A stretch of DNA of 47,410 bases from the NCBI GenBank assembly GCA_964494005.1, contig CAZBQE010000002.1, positions 1-47,410 of the forward strand, read 5' to 3'. The stretch's first letter is position 1. Every line of letters starts with the position of its first letter. Of this stretch, positions 9,955 through 19,438 are shown piece by piece. The notes beneath the pieces were generated by a model. That model was not told the origin of the DNA, made no database searches, and saw nothing but the letters and a program-made list of their open reading frames with translations. Source of the stretch: CAJBLF01 sp964494005 (GTDB taxonomy: Bacteria > Patescibacteriota > Gracilibacteria > Absconditabacterales > Absconditicoccaceae). Position numbers and translations under genes: made by a program.

Positions 9955-10455
9955 ATGAAAAAACTTCTCCGACTCCTCGTTATTGTCTTTTTGGGAATAG
10001 CGACATTTGTCTTCATCAAACAAAAAAACAACACTACTCCAACTGATGACACAGTAGGTATTGCAAACCCAGCATCTGTATATTGTATAGAAAACTGATG
10101 AACACTTGAAATAGTCACTGGACCAAATGGCGGACAAATATGAATGTGTCATTTTCCTGATGGTAGCTCTTGCGAAGAACGAGCATTTTACAGAGGCGAA
10201 TGTGCCAAAAACGATATTTTTATAGTGAATGATTTCGATTCTTGTGTCCAAGCTGGTAATCCTATCATGGAATCTTATCCAAGACAATGCACACATGCTG
10301 ACATAACCTATACGGAAGATATTAAAAAAGATACAACCACCCTTCCAGAAGAAGAAGCAGTTTTTTGTACAATGGACGCTAAAGAATGTCCTGATGGAAG
10401 TTGGGTATGAAGAGTTTGACCAGACTGCGAATTCGCGCCATGCCCAGGCAACTAA
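9955..10455 (+). CDS. secreted DUF333-domain protein
   Basis: A 166-residue exported protein. Residues 1-19 form a signal or anchor helix (KKLLRLLVIVFLGIATFVF). The DUF333 domain follows (NPASVYCIENGGTLEI, GGQIGMCHFPDGSSCEE, YRGEC), a Cys-rich module of unknown function. A second segment, DFDSCVQAGNPIMESYPRQC, and a final CTMDAKECPDGSWVGRVGPDC-type segment are both common in CPR secreted proteins. Five TGA codons are Gly, two of them in ENGG and QIGM of DUF333. ATG at 9955-9957, stop TAA. The many Cys suggest disulfides outside the cell. Confidence 0.85.
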
Positions 10456-10500
10456 TCCACGACGGCGAATGTATAAAATAATGAAAAAATAAAAATTAAT

Positions 10501-10622
10501 AACCCTCATTCGAGGACAAGTGAATAATATATGATTTGTTGTACTATCACCTATTGTAAATTACAATAGTCCATAACAAGACAATTCCAATACTATTAAC
10601 TATTCACTATTCATTATTCATT
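10501..10622. repeat. dispersed intergenic repeat, copy 1
   Basis: Begins with ACCCTCATTCGAGGACAAG (CCTC/GAGG palindrome), continues with the hairpin CTATTGTAAATTACAATAG, and ends in short word repeats (TATTAACTATTCACTATTC). Related copies lie at 14029-14150 and, partly inverted, at 38926-39050. Confidence 0.7.
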
Positions 10623-10650
10623 AAAATTTTACTATGTAAAATTTTCAAAT

Positions 10651-12084
10651 ATGGAAGCTATCATCTGAAATTCATTCCTCGACCAATATTTCGACGAGAC
10701 CACGATGTCTTTCCATCTCAAAGAAGGACGTCCTATTCTCAGAAAAAAAGGTACGCCAGGAAATCGAAAACCCATCAAAGACGAACATTCCATGAGCAAA
10801 AAAGAGATGGAGAATATGATCGATACTATTTATAAAGAAATAGAAGAAAGAACAGACGGCGTTATGGAGATCGACAGGAAACTCTCAAAAATCCTCCAAT
10901 TGGGTCCGTATAGAATTGTTATCGTCTACCCGCCCTTGTCTGATGGTTTGGAAATGACGATTGTGAAACCAATCAAAAAATTGAGTATAGAAGATTATGA
11001 TTTAGATAAAGAAGTCTTCGATCTGTTGAGGAATCAAGCAAAATGAATTTTGGTTTCTTGATCACCAGGAAGCGGAAAAACTACTTTTGCGCAAGCTTTG
11101 ATTGACCTGTATCACAAAGATAATAATATCATCAAGACCATTGAATCACCTCGTGATCTTCTCGTGAGTGATGATATCGTCCAATATAGTTTCACCTATG
11201 GAACGCATGATGAAGTGAGGGATATCCTTTTGCTTTCTAGGCCGGATTATACTGTCTATGATGAAGTAAGAAACAAATCTGACTTTGAATTATACAAAGA
11301 TTTGAGATTAACGGGAATTGGATTAGTTGGCGTGATTCATGCAACTAGAGCCGTCGATAGTATCCAGAGATTTTTATGAACGATAGATATGGGAATCATT
11401 CCACAAGTCATCGATACGGTCATCTACATCGACAAAGGAAAAATTGCAGAAATTTACAATCTTCAACTCACCGTCAAAGTGCCAGAAGGTATGGAGTCAG
11501 AAGATCTTGCGAGACCAGTTGTTGTAGTAACAAGTTTTCTCAGCAAACAAGTCGAATACGAAATCTACACCTTCGGTGAACAAATAGTCGTCATGCCACT
11601 TACAGAAATGAATAGCGAGTGACGTGTAACGAGCAAAGGAAAAACAGCTATGAGTGAATATGCGAAACATACGATCACCCAAAAATTACAACAAATATTA
11701 CCCTGTGATTTCCTAATAAAAATCAAATGAAGTTCGACATTAGCACTCTATATTCCAGAATTATACAAAGGCCGCATCATCGGCAAATCCGGTGCCAACA
11801 TCATCGACTTGGAAAAAAATCTTGGACTCAAAATAGATATCAAAGGTTTCGATGAATTACCGCTTCTTGATGTCAACGTCAAGATGAGTACACCAAAAAA
11901 GAATGCGAGAACCGACATCCTCTTTCCCAAAGAGTTTGCAGGTCAAACTATCTGTTTCCTCATTGGCGACGAAATCGCCTACTTCACAGCTGACGATAGC
12001 GGTATCGTAATGATCAAAAACAAAGAACTCGTCAAAGCGCTTGGAAAAAAATGATTCGTCCTCGTCGATACGAATAAACTCTAG
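10651..12084 (+). CDS. PilT-like ATPase with KH domain (COG1855-like), PIN domain missing
   Basis: A 477-residue protein. After a short N-terminus with TTMSFHLKEGRPILRKKGTP, the family's linker, comes a type-II/IV secretion-like ATPase core with Walker A GSPGSGKTT (137-145) and a Walker-B-like region VYDEVR. A KH RNA-binding domain with GRIIGKSGANI follows at about residues 370-400. Archaeal and CPR relatives of the PINc/VapC-ATPase family carry a PIN nuclease domain in front; here the upstream DNA is a repeat with stops, so it is absent. TGA codons are Gly at seven or more sites, including the first Gly of Walker A. An RNA-linked ATPase role is inferred. ATG at 10651-10653. Confidence 0.82.
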
Positions 12085-12130
12085 AAAATAATTTTAAATT
12101 TTGAGTTTACAATTTACAATTTAAAAACGT

Positions 12131-12150
12131 ACCCACTGCAATGGGTTTTA
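12131..12150 (+). terminator. weak terminator-like hairpin
   Basis: ACCCA (12131-12135) pairs with TGGGT (12142-12146), followed by a short T-run, about 47 nt after the ATPase-KH stop codon. The stem is short. Confidence 0.4.
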
Positions 12151-12207
12151 AAATTCCAAATTTAAAATTCCAAATTAAATCTTTTAGTTATTTAGTAACA
12201 TAGAACG

Positions 12208-13614
12208 ATGAACAATTTCCATTTCGCTAAAACTATCGCTGGTGTCGGACCGACATTAGCCAAAGAAACCGTACTTTCCAAAGTTATCAATATGGTGGAT
12301 GCATTTAGAATGTGTCTTTCCTGAGGATTCGATGATAACAATAAAAAATATATCGACACCATCATGAAGCTTGACAATAGCAAGACCATTATCCTTGAAA
12401 CCAGAGGTACAGATATCAGAGTCAAAAATGTCATGGATATCAAAGTCAAAGCTAGACAGAATATTGAGATCGATTACAGTGAATATGCTCAAGAACATGA
12501 CAAGAAAATCTTCGTCGATGCACCGTTTCTAAAGGAATTGAAAATCGGACAACAAATCAATTTCCATCAAAGCGGCGTAGTATTGAAAATCAAATCCAAC
12601 AAAGACAATATGATCCTTTGTGAAGTAGTAAGTGGCGGCACTATTATCCAATTTGATAGAGTAAATTTTTTGAAATATGATCTCAATCTCCCTTTTCTCA
12701 GCGAAAGAGACCACAAAGACATCCTTTGGGGATTGGAATATGGCGTACACATTATCGCTCCATCCATGGTCAAAACAAGAGATGATATCGTACTACTCAA
12801 AGAATTTTTGGCGACCAAAAAAGCTGACAATATGAAAATTTTGACTAAGATTGAAACGGAAGAAGCTCTTGATAATATCGATGAAATCCTCGATATCTCT
12901 GATGGACTCATCTTTATTTTTGACAAGATCGAGAAAGCAATGAAAGCAGCAAAAATCACCGAGGAGATGATAATCAAAAAATGTAAGACTGTAGGAAAAC
13001 CCGCGATCGTAACCTTCAGCAGTAAATTCGAAAAAAACAAATATCAACATATCAATGAAACTCAATTAAAAAAATTTGCGAATCGAGGCACTGATGCCTA
13101 CATGCTTGATACTCTACTCCAAGAGGACGATCCCCTCAGAGTGATTACTGATCTCTCCGAACAATTGGATACACTCGAACTAAAAATACCAAAAGAAGAT
13201 CTCATAAAATTCTATGCGAACAACGAATACATGGTCAGAGATTACATCATCTACAATGCTCATAGAGCAACACAAGAAGTTGACGTCAGAGCTATGGTAT
13301 TGTATACAGAAAATGGGTATTCAGCTGGAAGATTATCAAGTCTAAAACCAAGAGTACCAATTATCGCCTTTACCAAAAATGACGAAAACTATAGATATCT
13401 CAATATCTTGCGATGAGTGAGAGGGTACAAAATTTCTCAATCCTTCAGTTATGAAAATCTCAAAAGAATAGGAAAAGAAATGATCAGAATTATCTTCAAA
13501 GGAAATATCTCTCTTGATGACAAAATCATCATCGTCCAGGCAAATGAAGCATTGAAAGACGAAAAGACTAGCATGATCAATGGTCTCGAACTTTATAAAT
13601 TCAAAAATATCTAA
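12208..13614 (+). CDS. pyruvate kinase family protein with degenerate active site
   Basis: 468 residues, near the usual pyruvate kinase length. The fold is recognisable: KTIAGVGPT at the start, LETRGTDIRV (usual LDTKGPEIR), VNFLKYDLNLPFLSERD, a KIETEEALDNIDEIL strand with the catalytic Lys-Glu, and a C-terminal domain (VRAMVLYTENGYSAGRL, PRVPIIAFTKN). Key residues differ: the usual RLNFSHG reads RMCLSGG, the ARGDLG metal/phosphate loop reads IFDKIE, and the T-rich helix after GKPAIV lacks the proton-donor motif. It may be a poorly active or regulatory paralogue. TGA Gly codons lie in LSGG and at the start of the last 67 residues. ATG at 12208-12210. Confidence 0.78.
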
Positions 13615-13634
13615 ATATTAGCATAAAGCTTCAA

Positions 13635-13700
13635 GCTAAAAGCATAAAGCAGTTTATTAGCCAAAGTGCAACTTTGAGCTTTAAACTTTATGCTTTTAGC
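13635..13700. repeat. long inverted repeat downstream of pyruvate kinase gene
   Basis: GCTAAAAGCATAAAG (13635-13649) is the exact reverse complement of CTTTATGCTTTTAGC (13686-13700), a 15-bp stem with a 36-nt loop. A further copy of the word GCATAAAGCTTCAAGC precedes it. It can act as a strong 3'-end hairpin for the pyk transcript. Confidence 0.7.
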
Positions 13701-13738
13701 AAAGAAAAAAAATATCCCTCCCTCATTGTTAATTATAT

Positions 13739-13777
13739 AAACCCGTCTTCATATCAGTCATGAAAAGGGGTTTTTCT
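13739..13777 (+). terminator. rho-independent terminator
   Basis: AAACCC and TTCAT pair with ATGAA and GGGTTT in a two-part stem, followed by TTTTT. It closes the pyruvate kinase transcript. Confidence 0.6.
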
Positions 13778-13920
13778 TTATTTTTCAACAAAACAAGAAG
13801 ATACTGATTTTTTCTCTCATTTTGTCTTGCAATGAATGATAAACTTTTTCTTTGCTTGTATCGCCTCATTTTTCGCGTAATTTTTTATAACGTATTTTCT
13901 GTTGAAAATATTTCTAAATA

Positions 13921-13963
13921 CTATATATAGTGGTCAATGTTCGATACATGCCACTATATATTG
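13921..13963 (+). promoter_or_regulatory. two tandem NrdR boxes upstream of nrdD
   Basis: CTATATATAG (13921-13930) and CTATATATTG (13954-13963) both match the core CWATATATWG of the published NrdR box. Their start-to-start distance is 33 bp, close to three helical turns, as in known NrdR operators. A possible -10 TATTAT (13966-13971) follows at once. The next gene on this strand is nrdD (ATG 14176), giving a leader of about 200 nt that includes a repeat. NrdR itself is not in the window. Confidence 0.75.
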
Positions 13964-14028
13964 TATATTATATCTTTTTTCAAAAAACTGTAAATACTTT
14001 CAAACACAATTAAAAATTAACAATTAAT

Positions 14029-14150
14029 AACCCTCATTCGAGGACAAGTGAACAATGTTGGTATCACTGAAACAGACTACTGTATACTACAATAGTAAAT
14101 AATGAGATACAACCGAAATCATTCATCATTCATTATACATCATTCATCGA
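14029..14150. repeat. dispersed intergenic repeat, copy 2
   Basis: ACCCTCATTCGAGGACAAGTGAA as in copy 1, then ATGTTGGTAT, a CTACTGTA/TACAATAG hairpin and word repeats (CATTCATCATTCATTA). It lies inside the presumed nrdD leader. Confidence 0.7.
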
Positions 14151-14175
14151 GTTTTAACCATTAGCATAAAAAAGT

Positions 14176-16389
14176 ATGGCCATCTACAAAGTCAGGAAAA
14201 GAAATGGAGCAATCATCGATTTTGATATCGCTAAAATTGAAAGTGCGATCAAAAAAGCTATCGAAGCCGTTGGCGGTACTGATTTCAGCAGCGTCAGCAA
14301 ACTTGCAAAAGCGGTAAGCAAAGAAATCGAAAAAAAAATCGGTAAAGAAATTCCTGAGGTAGAAACCATCCAAGATACGGTAGAACAAATATTGGTCAAA
14401 GAAGGTCATGATAAAGTAGCCAAAGCCTACATCCTCTATCGTAAACAAAGAGAACAATCTAGATCAGAAGCAAATGTTGTCGTCGAAGTAGGTAAGACCA
14501 TGGATGAATATCTCGATCAAAGTGATCGAAGAGTCAACGCGAATAGTAATCAGGGATATTCTTTGGGATGATTGATTTTGAATGTTTCCGGAAAAGTAAT
14601 TGCGAACTATCGGTTGTCACATGTTTACCCTGCAGAAGTAGGGACTGCACATAGAAACGGAGATTATCACATCCATGATTTGGATATGTTTTCTGGATAC
14701 TGCGCAGGACGAAGTTTGAGACAATTACTCGAAGAAGGATTCAATGGATTAAACAACAGAGTACAATCAGCCCCACCAAAAAACTTACAATCCGCAGTCA
14801 ACCAGATGATCAACTTCTTGGGAACCTTACAAAATGAACGAGCCGGTGCACAAGCATTTTCTTCGTTCGATACCTACTTAGCACCGTTTGTCCATAAACA
14901 TAAAGTAGGATTAGAAAAAGAAGTCGAAGAATTAGGAATCACCTTCAAAAGCGAACAAGACAAAAAAGAGTATATCTACAAAAAAACATACAAATATGTA
15001 ACCCAACAGATGCAAAACTTTATCTTCGGATTGAATGTACCATCTCGTCGAGGAACTCAGACACCGTTTACGAACATCACGCTCGATCGAAAATGCCCAG
15101 AAGATCTCAAAGATAAGGCATTGATGCTTGGAGGAATCGATTATGGATATTATCCAAAAAAATTCAGCGAACTCGAAGAAGAAATGAAAATGCTTAACAG
15201 AATATTGATCGAGGTATATACTGCAGGAGATTGGACTGGTTCGGTATTTACCTTTCCTATCCCTACCTACAATATCACAGAAGACTTTCCTCGAGATGAT
15301 CAAGATGTCGATCTCTTATTTGAAATGACCGCTAAATATGGTATCCCCTATTTCCAAAATTTCGTAGGATCACAATTCAAAGTAACGAAAGATAAAGACG
15401 GTAATGTTCATAAAGTAGAAAATCCTGACGCCTACAAACCAGGAGCCGTAAGATCAATGTGTTGTAGATTACAGCTCGATTTGACTCAATTGGAAAAGAG
15501 ATGAGGATGACTTTTTGGTTCAGCGGAGATGACCTGATCTATCGGTGTTGTCACTATCAATATGGCAAGAATAGGATACAATTACAAAGGAGATAAAGAA
15601 GGTTTCAAAGGACAAGTAAAACATCTTATGAATCTCGCAAAAAGTTCTTTGGAACTCAAAAGAAAAGAAATCACCAGACGACTTGACCTCGGTCTCTATC
15701 CTTACACCAAAAGATATCTTCACTCTTTCAGAAATCATTTCTCAACTATAGGTCTCAACTGAATGAACGAAGCAATTCTCAACTTCTTCAACTGAGAATA
15801 CGACATAACTTCAGAAAAAGGCAAGTCGTTTACAATAGAAATTCTGGACTTTATGAGAGATATGCTTAAACAATATCAAGAAGAGACGTGAAATCTCTAC
15901 AATTTGGAGGCAACGCCTGCAGAAGGGACCACGTATAGATTTGCTAAAGAAGATAAAAAACAGATTCCGAATATTATCCAAGCAGGAACCAACGAAGCAC
16001 CATATTACACCAATTCTACTCAACTTCCGGTTGGCTATACTGATGATCCGTTCGATGCTTTGGAACAACAAAATGAACTCCAATGCAAATACACCTGAGG
16101 AACTGTTCTTCACTTATATATGGGAGAAAGAATCTCAGACGCACAAGCTTGTAAACACCTTGTCAAGAAAGTTATCGGAAACTACCAATTACCGTATATC
16201 ACGATATCACCCGTCTTCTCTATCTGTCCGAAGCATGGATATATCGTTGGAGAACATGATTTCTGTCCAAAATGCGATCAGGAGATGGGTTATGTCGGTG
16301 ACGAATTCAATATGGATATCAGAAAAAAACATACATCAGATCCAGAAAAACTTAGAATCCTAGAAGAACACAAAATCAACGAAGAATAA
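14176..16389 (+). CDS. nrdD: anaerobic ribonucleotide reductase, large part without glycyl-radical site
   Basis: Class III reductase reducing ribonucleotides to deoxyribonucleotides under anoxia. The 737 residues hold an N-terminal ATP-cone (VRKRNGAIIDFD, 1-90), the barrel with GYCAGRSL (Cys176) and SMCCRL (Cys429, Cys430), and a C-terminal zinc region CPKHGY (Cys684) ... CPKC (Cys697, Cys700). About eight TGA codons are Gly (SLGGLILNVSG, LEKRGGLFGSAE). The protein stops at HKINEE-TAA, before the RVxGY glycyl-radical motif that ends all single-chain NrdDs. That segment is encoded 58 nt downstream in another frame. ATG at 14176-14178. Likely under NrdR control. Confidence 0.95.
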
Positions 16390-16447
16390 GACACTAAGTC
16401 TGATACATATACGTTATAGTTTTTTATCTTACTAACTGTTTGACGCC

Positions 16448-16663
16448 ATGCAAACTTTCTACAATGCCAAAGGAGAGGAGATCAAGAGAACTCCATGTCA
16501 AGTCTACACTCGTGTAATGGGCTACCTTAGACCCGTTTCTCACTACAATATCGGGAAAAAATCAGAATTTTACAGCAGAAAGTATTTTGATGAAGGAAAA
16601 ACAGCGAACTCTACATTTGTAAGACATTTCGCGCCAGAATTCGTTTCTTGTGGATGCCACTAA
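16448..16663 (+). CDS. separate glycyl-radical domain of NrdD
   Basis: This 71-residue protein equals the missing C-terminus of NrdD: QTFYNAKGEEIKR, then CQVYTRVMGYLRPVSHYN with radical Gly25, then GKKSEFYSRKYFDEG. It begins at its own ATG; in its frame a TAA lies at 16433-16435, and the nrdD frame ends in TAA at 16387-16389, so no single indel can fuse the two. The protein ends in SCGCH, adding cysteines. By analogy with GrcA (YfiD), the stand-alone radical domain of pyruvate formate-lyase, it may dock on the large part and be activated by NrdG at 17791-18501. Function is inferred; the motif is clear. Confidence 0.88.
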   Translation: MQTFYNAKGEEIKRTPCQVYTRVMGYLRPVSHYNIGKKSEFYSRKYFDEGKTANSTFVRHFAPEFVSCGCH

Positions 16664-16722
16664 TTCCAACGAACAACTAACAATGAACAACTAACAATTT
16701 TTTTGAAACAAATACTAAAGTA

Positions 16723-16770
16723 AAGTGAGGTAAGGGATAATAACGCCTTTCGGAAACTTTACTTTTTATT
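16723..16770 (+). terminator. hairpin with T-rich end after the nrdD pair
   Basis: A 9-bp perfect stem, AAAGTAAAG (16723-16731) / CTTTACTTT (16757-16765), encloses a 25-nt loop that can form an AAGG/CCTT inner pair, followed by TTATTT. It may be a terminator or an attenuator before the next gene. Confidence 0.5.
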
Positions 16771-16785
16771 TACTAAAAATATCTC

Positions 16786-17193
16786 ATGACAGAATGATTT
16801 TCACATCAGGCACTTGAATTACAAAATAAGAAACCGCTTGTTTACACGGCCATGTCAAAACATCTTTTTTATTTTAAACAACATATTTCCAAATTCGTTT
16901 TGGAACAATGAGGTGTGCCTTTAAATCCATTTATGCTGTTTGATTATTTCTTTTTAGATACGATAGATAGAGACATAGTGAGAGAAGCAAATAATAATGT
17001 TGTATTTAAAGTTGATGAAATACGGGTGTTTTGACCAGTTTCCAATGGTGTTTTGGCAGAAGTTCAAATAGCCAAACAACAGAACAAACCAGTTAAATAT
17101 TTTCAAATCCAAAAATCTAAAAATATTATTGCGATAGAAAAAAGTGACGTAGAAATGGAAGATGAAGTCAAAGAATTTAAGTCAGAATTATAA
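16786..17193 (+). CDS. nucleoside 2-deoxyribosyltransferase-like protein
   Basis: 135 residues with the Rossmann-like layout of deoxyribosyltransferase-related domains (DUF4406/DUF7768 type). LVYTAMSK is the first strand, GVPLNPFMLFDYF the second, VDEIRVFGPVSNGVLAEVQIAKQQNKPVKYF the acidic active-site region (Asp, then Glu after the helix). Four TGA codons are Gly, one in EQGGVPLNP and one in VFGPVS. It sits between nrdD and nrdG, which fits a role in deoxynucleoside salvage, though substrate is unknown. ATG at 16786-16788, stop TAA. Confidence 0.72.
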
Positions 17194-17216
17194 TTTTATT
17201 TACTGTGAAAATTAGC

Positions 17217-17474
17217 ATGAATGATTTTGATCATAAACTCCTCCAATATGAGAAACGACACGAAAAGCCCTTTACCCAAGAACAGCTCAAGAAGCATCTC
17301 ATAGAATGTCTAGAATTATTGGAAAAATGAGATCCACATCTCTATGCAGAACTCATAGACCTCATACAAATTACCAAAATCTATCTGCAGCAAAATCTCA
17401 ATAAAGATCAAATGGACGATCTTATCCAAAAGAGATATGAAAAATTTATGAGCAAATTACAGCAAGACAAATAA
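17217..17474 (+). CDS. small helical protein, 85 aa
   Basis: Unrecognised. A charged all-helical protein (LLQYEKRHEKPFTQEQLKKH, KGDPHLYAELIDLIQITKIYL) with one TGA Gly codon in EKGDPH. It lies 23 nt after the deoxyribosyltransferase-like gene and upstream of nrdG, so it is probably co-transcribed. ATG at 17217-17219, stop TAA. Confidence 0.65.
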
Positions 17475-17790
17475 AAATAATAATTAAAAATAGAAAAATG
17501 AATAGTAAGAATACAGAGTAATGAAATAATCATTACCTAATACACACCTGCCAAATGCACGCCACGAGATAGTAATATATCCAATAACGAAGCAATCCTA
17601 TGAAACGAGGCGGAGTGGGACCCACCGCAGGTGGGACGGATGCGAGTTGGTAGATAATGCATTCAAGAAACATTCGTTCTGAGTATTGCATTTGGCTAGA
17701 GTTTTTGCTTACTTTTGGGGCAATGCCAAAAGTAAGTCTCCGAAGGAAAAAACATAACAAAAATAATTTATTTTATACTACTATACAGCC
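17475..17790. other. intergenic region before nrdG
   Basis: Less AT-rich than most spacers. It contains a GTGGGACCCACC/GGTGGGACGG hairpin-rich stretch (about 17608-17640) and a CTTACTTTTGGGGCAATGCCAAAAGTAAG inverted repeat (about 17710-17740). I see no gene; it may be a repeat element or leader. Confidence 0.4.
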
Positions 17791-18501
17791 GTGCAGATAG
17801 CAGGAGTACAACAGTCAACTATGATAGATTATCCAGGCAAGATCGCCTGCGTAGTTTTCACGATGGGCTGCAATTTCCGCTGTCCGTTCTGTCATAATCC
17901 AGAATGTGTTTTGCCTGAAAGAATGCAATTATTCCAAAACGATTTGATCCCGGAAGAAGCGTTTTTCAATTTTTTGAAAAGCAGAAAATGACTACTTGAT
18001 GGTGTCAGTATCTGCGGCGGCGAACCAACCTTACGACCTGACCTCTACGACTTCGCAAAAAAAATTAAAGATATGGGATTCCTCGTTAAATTAGATACAA
18101 ACGGCAGAGATTATAAAGTCGTCGAAAGAATGATTCAGGATGGAATTTTGGATTATGTTGCTGTGGATTTGAAACATTCCTTACATTGTTATACTGATGC
18201 AATAGGACTTGAACAGCCACCGGAATTTTACCTCAGTTATCAAAAATTATTACAGATATTACTCGAAAACAAGATCGATTATGAATACAGAACAACAGTC
18301 GTCAAAGGTATGCATACCAAAGATGACATCGAAAATATGGCGGTCTATATCAGAGGTGCAAAACATTATTTTTTACAAAATTATATCGGAGGAAATACCC
18401 TTGATCCCAATTTTTGAGGTACTCCGTTTAGCGATGAAGAACTTGATGAATTCAAAAAAATAGCTGAACAATATGTCCAGCATTGCGAGATACGTAAATA
18501 A
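17791..18501 (+). CDS. nrdG: anaerobic ribonucleotide reductase activating protein (radical SAM)
   Basis: 236 residues. The radical-SAM cluster motif CNFRCPFC (Cys27, Cys31, Cys34) binds the 4Fe-4S cluster; ISICGGEPT-type GGE motif follows at about residue 72. The N-terminus GVQQSTMIDYPGKIACVVF is typical of NrdG/NrdG2 activases. It would abstract hydrogen from the glycyl-radical Gly, here on the separate 71-residue protein. TGA Gly codons follow KSRK (17989-17991) and lie in DPNFGGTPF. The start is GTG at 17791-17793; the domain begins right there. Confidence 0.92.
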
Positions 18502-18568
18502 ACTAATTGAGAATGAACAATTGAGAATCGAGAATATCCTATTTTCAATTATTAATTCTCAATTTTCA
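18502..18568. repeat. word-like tandem repeat
   Basis: Irregular tandem copies of TTGAGAA / TTCTCAATT on both sides of a centre, forming an AT-rich hairpin between nrdG and the patatin gene. A twin element lies at 19371-19436 on the other side of the patatin gene. Confidence 0.6.
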
Positions 18569-18569
18569 A

Positions 18570-19358
18570 TTAGTTTTTAAAGTGATTTAAGCATTCACGA
18601 TAGCCTTGGTCAAAGGCTTTTTTCATTTTTGCTGGATTGGTATCGAGGATTTTCATCGGCATAGCATTGTAAAACGGATGATCGACAAGTTTACGACGTT
18701 CGATGGCACTATTTCTCACAAAGATTTCAAATGTGACAGTTAGCGTATCTATAACATTGCGAATAGCTTGATGTTGTTTGAATCTATTCAATGAAATACC
18801 GATAATGTCATCTTTGGGATAACGACACTTAGCAATATCTACAGGAAAATTATTGGTTACACCACCATCCATCAATACATACTCTTCATATGGTACTACA
18901 GGAAATATTCCAGGGATAGCTATACTTCCTGACAATATCGTTGCGAGATTACCTTGGGAAAAAAGTTTGAATGTTCCTGTATTGGTATCGGTTGCACCGA
19001 TATATACTTTTTTGGAAAGTTTGGAAATATCCTTGGGAAGGTCTTTTTGGAATTGATCATGAAGTCCATTCGATTTGAATAATGATTTCTTGGAAAGAAA
19101 ATTGATCGTGTAAATATTCAGAATTTTTTTTGTGTTAGAAAATTTTTGAAAAATTTCATCAGCGCTATATCCAGCTGCCCAATAACTTGCCAACATCGCA
19201 CCTGCACTGATACCATACATTGCCTTGATTTTATCTTTGAATCCCAATTCTTCTAATCCCTTCAATATTCATAACCCATAAAATCCTCTGGTTCCTCATC
19301 ACGAGATCACCAGAACATAGTTTTTTTTCTTCTTCGACAAGAACGACAATATTCACAT
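18570..19358 (-). CDS. patatin-like phospholipase (RssA type)
   Basis: A 262-residue lipid acyl hydrolase. The oxyanion loop SGGGTRGF is at residues 19-26, the nucleophile elbow GISAG at 49-53 (Ser51), and the DGG motif at 164-166 (Asp164), giving the Ser-Asp dyad. Two consecutive TGA codons encode the first two Gly of GGG, and another the Gly in GLGIL; under the standard code the catalytic N-terminus would be lost. The start is ATG (19356-19358), preceded by an in-frame TAG. Flanked on both sides by TTCTCAATT repeats. Confidence 0.92.
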
Positions 19359-19370
19359 ACGACACTAATT

Positions 19371-19436
19371 GATAATGTAAAATGTACAATTGAGAATACT
19401 TTGTTTTCAATTATCAATTCTCAATTTTCAATTACG
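19371..19436. repeat. word-like tandem repeat
   Basis: GATAATGTAAAATG then TTGAGAA / TTCTCAATTTTCAATT words forming an AT-rich hairpin between pduL and the patatin gene. Confidence 0.6.
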
Positions 19437-19438
19437 TA

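Noticed and set aside
14176..16389. Frameshifts or pseudogene in nrdD (and many other genes) because of in-frame TGA
   Set aside because: All TGA positions fall on conserved Gly and the frame continues with good homology; this is code 25, not decay.
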